10,020 bases of DNA from the NCBI GenBank assembly GCA_030589965.1, contig JAUUZM010000085.1, positions 1 through 10,020 of the forward strand. Direction: 5' to 3'. The notes beneath the pieces were generated by a model. It searched no databases. It was not told the DNA's origin and saw only the letters and a list, made by a program, of their open reading frames with translations. The position numbers and the translations under genes are program-made. The first letter of the stretch is position 1; each line of letters opens with the position of its first letter. Positions 1 to 6,126 of the stretch are shown here, piece after piece. Source of the stretch: Bacteroides sp. Lineage in GTDB: Bacteria > Bacteroidota > Bacteroidia > Bacteroidales > SM23-62.

Positions 1-3000
1 AAAATTCTTTTTTACGGGCAGTCACCCCATGTATGGAAATATGATTCTGTTCAGGATTTTTTCACCCGGCAACTACATGATTATTCAGACTGGACCTATT
101 ATTTTCTTACATCGGACCTGGGAAAAGGAAATACTCTGCCGGATGCGCCCTCACCCACCTCCACTGCAAACTACACCAGCTCAGGGTACGACGATCTATA
201 CCACCATGAGACAGAAGATATTAATCTGATCAGATCAGGGCGGGAATGGTACGGTGAACATTTCGATATCCTTACAGATCAGACATTTCCTTTTAAGGTT
301 GCCGGACTCCTCCCTAATGAGGATATCAGGGTCAGGGTAGAAACTGCAGGACGGTCATCCGGACAAACAAACATGCAGGTCAATGCCAACGGAAACCTGC
401 TGGGAAGCATATCTATGCAAGGAACGAACCTTACCAACTATGCGGCTACATATGCATATGCAGGAACAGGGAATTATACTTTCAGGTCTGCATCGGAGGA
501 TATTGATCTCGGACTACGGTATATCAAAAATGCGCCTTCCGCGGAAGCCTGGCTGAATTGCATCAACCTGAATGCCAGGAGGAACCTGGACATGTCAGCC
601 GGTGCAATGATATTCCGTGACCGGCTCTCTGTAGGATCAGGCAGAATTACTGAATTTGTACTTAGTGCTGCCTCCAACGGAACTGAGGTCTGGGATATCA
701 CGGATCCTGTCAAACCGCTTCGAATGGCAACCTCCCTTCAGGGAAACACCCTGAGGTTTTCTGCCTCTACTGAAAAGCTTAGGGAGTTTATCGCCTTTAA
801 TCCTTCTTCGGGCATTTTAACACCTGTTATCGAAGGTGAGGATGTAGGTCCGGTTTCAAACCAGAATCTCCATTCCCTTAAAGGAAAAAATTATGTCATC
901 GTGAGTGCTCCTGAATTCATTTCATCGGCCAGAACCCTGGCTGCTCATAGGAATAGTCACGACGGACTGGATACCGTGGTCGTAACTCCCCAGCAGATCT
1001 ACAATGAATTTTCATCAGGAAGCAGGGATGTTTCAGCCATCAGGGATTTTCTTAAGATGCTGTACGATCGTGCCGGAACACCCGATGAAATGCCAAAGTA
1101 CGTGTTGCTCTTTGGAGATGGCTCCTATGACAATAAAGGCAATGATCCCAGTAATACCAACCTCATACCAACCTATCAGTCAGCTAATTCCCTCTCACCT
1201 ACCTATAGCTTTGTGACGGATGATTTCTTCGGATTACTGGATGATTCAGAAGGAGGGTATAGTGGACTTGTGGATATTGGTGTAGGGCGTTTCCCAGTCT
1301 CTTCAGCAGAAGAAGCAGGGTATGTTCTGAATAAAACCTTATCCTATGATCAGACGGATAAAATGGGGGACTGGAGAAATTCAATCTGTTTTATAGGCGA
1401 TGATGAAGACCATAATATTCATTTGAACCAGGCCGATGAGCTTGCCCGCTATATGGAAACAAATTATCCTGATTTTTCTATCGGAAAAATATTCCTTGAT
1501 GCTTATAACCAGGTAACCACTCCTTCAGGAGACCGGTACCCAGCTGTTAATGAAGCTATTAACCAGAGAATGGAGAAAGGTGCTCTGATCATAAATTATA
1601 CCGGTCATGGAGGCACCAAGGGACTGGCCCATGAAAGGGTCATGAATATTGAGGATATACTTTCCTGGGAAAATAAAGACAGACTTCCCCTGTTTATGAC
1701 AGCAACATGCGAATTCAGCCGTTTTGACGAATACGAAGCCACTTCAGCAGGGGAATTGGTACTTCTGAATCCGGATGGCGGAGGAATAGCTCTCCTTACC
1801 ACCACCCGCCTGGTATATTCAGGTCCAAATCATCAATTGAATGAACAGTTTTATAAATATGCTTTTATTAAAGATTCCCAGGGCAGGAACCACAGGCTGG
1901 GAGATATAATCCGTTTGACCAAGAACGGAGTCTCCGGTGAGGTAAATAAACGCAATTTTACCCTTTTGGGAGATCCTGCAATTGAACTGGCCTATCCCAA
2001 ACACAGGGTCCGCGTAGAGTCTATAAACGGAAATTCCGTAGAAACATCGGTAGATACTCTCAAAGCCTTGAGTAAAGTAACCGTGGAGGGATATATGGAG
2101 GATGTAAATGGAAATGAACTGAACAATTTCAACGGGGTCATTTATCCAACCATTCTCGATAAAGCATCTGATATAACAACCTTGAAAAATGATGATAATT
2201 CTCTAAAAACAGATTTCTCTTTAAGAAACCGGGTTTTATATAAGGGTAAGGCATCTGTTACAAACGGAAGGTTTAGCTTCAGCTTCATTGTACCAAAAGA
2301 CATCTCATATAATTATGATTTTGGTAAGCTCAGTTTTTACGCTGATAATAGCCTTGAGGATGCAAGTGGATCTTTCCTTAATGTTATCATTGGAGGATCA
2401 GCAGATTCAGTCATTAATGATAGTGATGGACCCGAACTGGAGGTATTCATGAACGACGAAAACTTCGTATTCGGAGGGATGACAGATGATAATCCCATAC
2501 TCCTTGCCTATGTCAGCGACAGTAATGGTATAAATACCATCGGAAACGGTATAGGACATGACCTCACTGCTATACTTGATGACAATACCAATGAAACCAT
2601 TGTGTTAAATGATTATTATGAAGCCGATACTGATTCTTATAAAAGCGGCAAGATCCTGTACAATTTTAAAAGCCTTGAAGCAGGCCAGCACAGTCTGAAG
2701 GTAAAAGTCTGGGATGTTCACAATAATTCTTCCGAGCAGATTATAGAGTTTACTGTTAATACCGAACAGGACTTAATCCTCAACCATGTATTGAACTACC
2801 CGAATCCTTTTACTACATATACACAGTTTTTCTTTGAGCATAACCAGCCGAATGCAGACCTGGATGTCATGGTTCAGATTTTCACCATTTCAGGAAAACT
2901 AGTAAAAACCATTGATTATCAGCAGCCTGCTTCAGGATATAGAGTTGGACCAATAGAATGGGACGGAAAGGACGATTACGGTGGAAAAATTGGACGTGGG

Positions 3001-3081
3001 GTCTATATCTACAGATTAAAAGTAAGGACCTCAATGGGACATATATCTGAAAAATATGAAAAGCTGGTAATATTAAATTAG
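1..3081 (+). CDS. porU: Type IX secretion system sortase/signal peptidase PorU (5' partial)
   Basis: The frame is open from the first base, so the gene begins upstream; 1026 residues are present. The ATG at 373 is internal, because conserved PorU-like sequence (GREWYGEHFD, near 81-90) lies before it. PorU is an outer-membrane C25 (gingipain-family) cysteine protease that removes the C-terminal signal of type IX cargo and attaches cargo to the cell surface. A beta-rich N-terminal part is followed by the C25 domain at about 298-660. Its likely catalytic His536 lies in NYTGHGGTKG and Cys570 in MTATCEFSRFDE, a spacing typical of the family. Ig-like beta domains come next, then a FlgD-like/type IX C-terminal domain (about 925-1026) starting near LNYPNPF and ending in a VYIYRLKV strand and LVILN. 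The stop is TAG. porV follows after 66 bp, the usual partner order. The assignment is firm; only the N-terminus and signal peptide are missing. Confidence 0.95.
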   Translation, partial: KILFYGQSPHVWKYDSVQDFFTRQLHDYSDWTYYFLTSDLGKGNTLPDAPSPTSTANYTSSGYDDLYHHETEDINLIRSGREWYGEHFDILTDQTFPFKVAGLLPNEDIRVRVETAGRSSGQTNMQVNANGNLLGSISMQGTNLTNYAATYAYAGTGNYTFRSASEDIDLGLRYIKNAPSAEAWLNCINLNARRNLDMSAGAMIFRDRLSVGSGRITEFVLSAASNGTEVWDITDPVKPLRMATSLQGNTLRFSASTEKLREFIAFNPSSGILTPVIEGEDVGPVSNQNLHSLKGKNYVIVSAPEFISSARTLAAHRNSHDGLDTVVVTPQQIYNEFSSGSRDVSAIRDFLKMLYDRAGTPDEMPKYVLLFGDGSYDNKGNDPSNTNLIPTYQSANSLSPTYSFVTDDFFGLLDDSEGGYSGLVDIGVGRFPVSSAEEAGYVLNKTLSYDQTDKMGDWRNSICFIGDDEDHNIHLNQADELARYMETNYPDFSIGKIFLDAYNQVTTPSGDRYPAVNEAINQRMEKGALIINYTGHGGTKGLAHERVMNIEDILSWENKDRLPLFMTATCEFSRFDEYEATSAGELVLLNPDGGGIALLTTTRLVYSGPNHQLNEQFYKYAFIKDSQGRNHRLGDIIRLTKNGVSGEVNKRNFTLLGDPAIELAYPKHRVRVESINGNSVETSVDTLKALSKVTVEGYMEDVNGNELNNFNGVIYPTILDKASDITTLKNDDNSLKTDFSLRNRVLYKGKASVTNGRFSFSFIVPKDISYNYDFGKLSFYADNSLEDASGSFLNVIIGGSADSVINDSDGPELEVFMNDENFVFGGMTDDNPILLAYVSDSNGINTIGNGIGHDLTAILDDNTNETIVLNDYYEADTDSYKSGKILYNFKSLEAGQHSLKVKVWDVHNNSSEQIIEFTVNTEQDLILNHVLNYPNPFTTYTQFFFEHNQPNADLDVMVQIFTISGKLVKTIDYQQPASGYRVGPIEWDGKDDYGGKIGRGVYIYRLKVRTSMGHISEKYEKLVILN

Positions 3082-3108
3082 AATCCGCGTTAGATAGGAA
3101 ATTAACTT

Positions 3109-3116
3109 TATATTTG
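3109..3116 (+). promoter_or_regulatory. Candidate Bacteroidetes -7 promoter box before porV
   Basis: TATATTTG is an exact match to the Bacteroidetes sigma-ABfr -7 consensus TAnnTTTG and sits in the 66-bp gap between porU and porV. It would give a leader of roughly 25 nt before the porV ATG at 3148. The -33 side is poor: the nearest candidate, TTAG at 3090-3093, is only 15 bp away. porV may therefore be transcribed both from here and by readthrough from porU. This rests on motif matching only. Confidence 0.45.
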
Positions 3117-3147
3117 TCACGCTTAAAACGATATTAAGACGCCCAGA

Positions 3148-4380
3148 ATGAGAAAGCGCCTGTCCATTTCCCTGATCATATCCATTTTATTAACAGGTAG
3201 TTATACCATAACTGCACAAAATGGATCAATCGCCAGCGGTCCCCAGCTAAATGCTATTCAAACCGCCGTCCCTTTTATGACAATTACCCCCGATTCAAGA
3301 TCCGGTGCCATGGGTGATGTTGGAGTTGCAACCTCTCCGGATGTGAACTCCCAGAACTGGAATCCGGCAAAGTATCCTTTTATCGATAGTGAAAGCGGGA
3401 TTGCATTATCTTATACTCCCTGGCTGAGAAAACTTATCCATGATATTAACCTGGCTTATCTGGCAGGATTTTACAAATTTGGGGATAAGCAGGTTATCAG
3501 TGCCTCACTGCGGTATTTTAGTCTTGGACAAATAATATTTACAAATAATTACGGTACACCTCAGGGTATATATGTCCCCAATGAATTTGCCATTGATGCA
3601 GGATACTCCAGGCTCCTGACCGACCGCTTCTCAGGAGGTATAGTTTTTCGGTTTATCCGCTCCGATTTGACGGGTGGGACTTTCGTCGGAGGTGCCGAAT
3701 CAAAGGCAGCCATGGCCATTGCCGGAGACCTTGCCTTTTATTACAGGAATACTGATATGATTCTGGGAAGCAAAGATGGTACACTCGCTTTTGGAGTCAA
3801 TATTGCAAATATGGGTAACAAAGTGTCCTATACGGAGACATCAGATAAGGCTTTCCTTCCGATCAATTTGAAGCTTGGTGCGGCGCTTACTGTTGAAATG
3901 GACGACTATAATACCATCACCTTTACTGCAGACTTCAATAAATTACTTGTACCAACTCCACCCATTTATGATACAGACAGTCTTGGCGGTCCAATCTTTT
4001 TGCCAAATGGAGATAAGCAGATTAAATTTGGCAAAAATCCCAACGTGGCTACACCCGTTGGCATGGTCCAGTCTTTCTACGATGCTCCGGGCGTTCTGAT
4101 GGATGATGGGACCCGCAGTATTTTTCGTGAAGAAGTGAATGAAATTATGGTTGGTATTGGTATGGAATACTGGTACAGGGAACAATTCGCCATACGTGGA
4201 GGGTATTTTTATGAGCATGAAACCAAGGGAAACAGAAAATATTTCACACTTGGGATTGGACTTAGACTGAATGTTTTCGCTCTTGATTTCTCATACCTGG
4301 TACCGGTTAAACAAAACAATCCTCTGGCCAATACACTGAGGTTTACACTTGGATTCGAGTTCGGCAAACCGGGATTTTAA
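3148..4380 (+). CDS. porV: Type IX secretion system outer-membrane protein PorV (LptO)
   Basis: A 410-residue FadL-like outer-membrane beta-barrel protein. In the type IX system PorV shuttles cargo from the translocon to the PorU sortase and is needed for C-terminal signal removal. Residues 1-23 form a signal peptide (MRKR, hydrophobic stretch, then TITA before Gln24). The family signature follows near 50-75: SRSGAMGDVGVATSPDVNSQ and then NWNPAKYPF. The rest is alternating amphipathic strands (for example SASLRYFSLG, MGIGMEYWYRE, AIRGGYFYEHE). The protein ends in a strand with terminal Phe (LRFTLGFEFGKPGF), the usual signal for barrel insertion. Length is close to that of the Porphyromonas gingivalis protein (about 390). 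It lies directly downstream of porU, and ispF follows after 74 bp. The ATG at 3148 is the only start that gives a proper signal peptide. Confidence 0.94.
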   Translation: MRKRLSISLIISILLTGSYTITAQNGSIASGPQLNAIQTAVPFMTITPDSRSGAMGDVGVATSPDVNSQNWNPAKYPFIDSESGIALSYTPWLRKLIHDINLAYLAGFYKFGDKQVISASLRYFSLGQIIFTNNYGTPQGIYVPNEFAIDAGYSRLLTDRFSGGIVFRFIRSDLTGGTFVGGAESKAAMAIAGDLAFYYRNTDMILGSKDGTLAFGVNIANMGNKVSYTETSDKAFLPINLKLGAALTVEMDDYNTITFTADFNKLLVPTPPIYDTDSLGGPIFLPNGDKQIKFGKNPNVATPVGMVQSFYDAPGVLMDDGTRSIFREEVNEIMVGIGMEYWYREQFAIRGGYFYEHETKGNRKYFTLGIGLRLNVFALDFSYLVPVKQNNPLANTLRFTLGFEFGKPGF

Positions 4381-4454
4381 GTTTTCTCAGAGCTCCGGTA
4401 CCACCTCCAGTTTTGAGTCTCACCTGGAATCTGTTTTTTCCCTATCTTAGCATT

Positions 4455-4934
4455 ATGAGTTTGCGCATTGGCATCGGCTATGATGTACACAGGCTTGAAG
4501 AAGGTCGTACATTTGTACTGGGTGGTATTTCTATACCATTTGACAAAGGTCCGGTAGGCCATTCAGACGGAGATGTACTGATCCATGCCATTTGCGATGC
4601 CATGCTGGGTGCTCTGGCATTAGGGGATATTGGTAAACATTTTCCTGATTCTGAAGAAGAGTTTAAAGATATTGATAGTAAGGTTCTGCTGGAAAAAACC
4701 ATCAACATGATCCGGTTCTACGGTTATAAAATATCAAACATCGATAGTACCGTTTGCCTTCAAAAACCAAAAATCAGTAAACATGTTTCTGAAATGGTAA
4801 AGGTACTGTCTAATGTACTTAGTATAGATGAGCACCAGTTGTCCATTAAAGCGACCACTACCGAGAGATTGGGTTTTGTAGGTGAAGAGAAGGGGATTTC
4901 AGCCTATGCGGTTGTACTGCTTGTTTTGAGCTAA
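4455..4934 (+). CDS. ispF: 2-C-methyl-D-erythritol 2,4-cyclodiphosphate synthase
   Basis: A cytosolic enzyme of the MEP (non-mevalonate) isoprenoid pathway. It cyclises CDP-methylerythritol 2-phosphate to methylerythritol 2,4-cyclodiphosphate with release of CMP, and works as a homotrimer with divalent metal. The 159-residue length is normal. The N-terminus reads RIGIGYDVHRLEEGR, and the metal ligands are Asp10, His12 and His44 (in HSDGDVLIHA, 36-45). The C-terminal signature ATTTERLGFVGEEKGISAYA is intact. I chose the ATG at 4455 because the family starts right at RIGIGYDVH; an ATG at 4413 would add 14 residues (MSLTWNLFFPYLSI) that look like translated leader. The gene follows porV, an arrangement I recall from Porphyromonas. 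The product has no evident role in secretion, so the linkage is probably transcriptional only. Confidence 0.95.
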   Translation: MSLRIGIGYDVHRLEEGRTFVLGGISIPFDKGPVGHSDGDVLIHAICDAMLGALALGDIGKHFPDSEEEFKDIDSKVLLEKTINMIRFYGYKISNIDSTVCLQKPKISKHVSEMVKVLSNVLSIDEHQLSIKATTTERLGFVGEEKGISAYAVVLLVLS

Positions 4935-4947
4935 AAATTTCTAAATT

Positions 4948-5340
4948 ATGGGACTATTCGGATCACAAGAAGCCAGTAAAATGGAAAAAACGATTGTTCT
5001 CGGGGCTACTGATAATCCAGACAGGTATTCATGCAAAGCTGTGAAAGCATTGCTTCGTAACGATTATGAAGTCGTAGCGCTTGGATTCCGCGCCGGGACT
5101 ATTAAGGAAACAGAGATCCTTACCGGGATGCCTCATGTGGAAAATGTGGACACGGTTTTAATTTACATGGGGGTTAAAAAACAAAAGGAATTTTACGAGT
5201 ATATCCAGAGTCTGAAACCCAGACGGGTAATTTTTAATCCGGGTGCCGAAAACCCTGAGCTACAGGATATATTGAAAAGTCAAGGTATTGAGATTGTTAA
5301 GGATTGTGCCCTGATTATGATCAATACGGATGCATACTGA
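4948..5340 (+). CDS. CoA-binding-fold (YccU-like) small protein
   Basis: A 130-residue single-domain protein of the CoA_binding_2 family, the stand-alone Rossmann-type CoA-binding fold. Visible signatures are the nucleotide-binding loop VLGATDNPDRYS (17-28), the central strand VDTVLIYMG (67-75), FNPGAENPEL (96-105) and the closing strand IEIVKDCALIMINT (near 114-127). There is no signal peptide, so it is cytosolic. The biological role of these proteins is not settled; binding of CoA or a related nucleotide is known for the family, not shown here. It lies 13 bp after ispF and just before a thioredoxin-like gene. The start is uncertain: ATG 4948 adds an 11-residue tail (MGLFGSQEASK), while ATG 4981 (MEKTIVLG) would match the usual family N-terminus better. 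4948 is kept for its spacing to ispF. Confidence 0.82.
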   Translation: MGLFGSQEASKMEKTIVLGATDNPDRYSCKAVKALLRNDYEVVALGFRAGTIKETEILTGMPHVENVDTVLIYMGVKKQKEFYEYIQSLKPRRVIFNPGAENPELQDILKSQGIEIVKDCALIMINTDAY

Positions 5341-5366
5341 GGCAAGTATGCTATACTAAGCCTTTA

Positions 5367-5699
5367 ATGAAAACAATCTATAATCTGAACGATTACAGAG
5401 ACTTTGTAGAAAAATCCCCTGCTCTTCTAAGCTATTTTTCAACGGAACAGTGCAATGTTTGCAAGGTACTCAAACCCAAGGTTCTTGCACTTATATCGGA
5501 TAGCTTCCCGAAAATGGAGACCCTGTGGATTGATATCGAAAAATCACCTCAGATAGCTGGACAAAACCGGATATTCACGGCCCCTACCTTACTTGTTTAT
5601 TTTGATGGCAAGGAATACCTCAGGAAAAGCAGGAATATCAGCATAGCAGAACTGGAAAATGAGATAAGCAGAATCTATGAACTAATGTTCAAAAAGTAA
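5367..5699 (+). CDS. Thioredoxin-like protein with CNVC active site
   Basis: A 110-residue single thioredoxin-fold domain. The redox motif is Cys29-Asn-Val-Cys32, in YFSTEQCNVCK, and the cis-proline is Pro73 in FTAPTLLVYFDG; both positions are right for thioredoxin. The motif lacks the WCGPC context of a classical thioredoxin, with Glu-Gln before the first Cys and Asn-Val between the cysteines. Reductase partner and redox potential may therefore differ; that is inference. There is no signal peptide, so it acts in the cytosol. I chose ATG 5367 (MKTIYNLNDYRDF); an ATG at 5304 would overlap the previous gene and add 21 unlikely residues rich in Cys and Tyr. It lies 26 bp after the CoA-binding gene, probably co-transcribed. 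Its last 11 bp overlap the end of the convergent lipoprotein gene. Confidence 0.85.
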   Translation: MKTIYNLNDYRDFVEKSPALLSYFSTEQCNVCKVLKPKVLALISDSFPKMETLWIDIEKSPQIAGQNRIFTAPTLLVYFDGKEYLRKSRNISIAELENEISRIYELMFKK

Positions 5700-6126
5700 G
5701 CCGTGTATATACTTCTTTAATATTTTCAGCAACTCCGCTGCCATCATCAACCGAATAGGTCCAGATAATTTCATTGGCTTTGCTGCCCTGAATTTCACCC
5801 TTCCCGCTAAGGGTAAAGCCTCCGTCAAGATCCTGCAGAGGCAGACTTAAAGAATTACCGCTGAGAACAGCCTCCGCCACTGCATCCACATTATAGAAGT
5901 TAGTAATCACAACCTTGCTTGAATCATCAGGATGTTTGAAGAAATCAACATAATAAACCTCCATTGTAGATTTTTTTGATCCGATGGTTTCTTCAACCTT
6001 CCAGGTATCAATCAATTTATCCCTGGGATCACCTCCGTCAAGATCACTTAAGAGATCCTCACATGAAGTGAATCCAATTCCCATCAATAGAATAACAAGA
6101 AGAAAAACGCGCTTGAGAATATTCAT
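5689..6126 (-). CDS. Small lipoprotein of unknown function
   Basis: A 145-residue protein I do not recognise. The N-terminus MNILKRVFLLVILLMGIG is a signal peptide ending in a lipobox-like FTSC with Cys22 as the lipidation site. Cys22 is followed by acidic residues (EDLLSDLDGGD), which in Bacteroidota lipoproteins can act as an export signal to the cell surface. The mature part has short beta-like stretches with Trp and aromatics (LIDTWKVEETIG, MEVYYVDFF, VVITNFYNV, NEIIWTYSV), resembling the small lipocalin-like or beta-sandwich lipoproteins common in this phylum; that fold is a guess. Its ATG shares one base with the hutU stop, so it is probably translated by coupling to hutU. No homologue with known role comes to mind, and a link to histidine use is only suggested by position. 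Confidence 0.8.
   Translation of the reverse strand: MNILKRVFLLVILLMGIGFTSCEDLLSDLDGGDPRDKLIDTWKVEETIGSKKSTMEVYYVDFFKHPDDSSKVVITNFYNVDAVAEAVLSGNSLSLPLQDLDGGFTLSGKGEIQGSKANEIIWTYSVDDGSGVAENIKEVYTRLTF

Noticed and set aside
373..3081. porU as a complete gene starting at ATG 373
   Set aside because: The same frame is open to base 1 and encodes PorU-like sequence before 373, so the gene is 5' truncated by the window.
4406..4428. Weak hairpin TCCAG/CTGGA between porV and ispF as a terminator
   Set aside because: The stem has only 5 bp with a 13-nt loop and no T-run directly after it, which is not enough for a terminator call.
4443..4450. TATCTTAG as a -7 box for ispF
   Set aside because: One mismatch from consensus, no -33 partner at a usable distance, and only 4 bp before the ATG, which would require a nearly leaderless mRNA.
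4413..4454. ATG at 4413 as the ispF start
   Set aside because: It would add 14 residues (MSLTWNLFFPYLSI) before the conserved RIGIGYDVH. The family begins at that motif, and ATG 4455 fits.
5304..5366. ATG at 5304 as the thioredoxin-like start
   Set aside because: It lies inside the upstream CoA-binding gene and adds a non-conserved Cys/Tyr-rich tail. ATG 5367 gives a standard thioredoxin-fold N-terminus.
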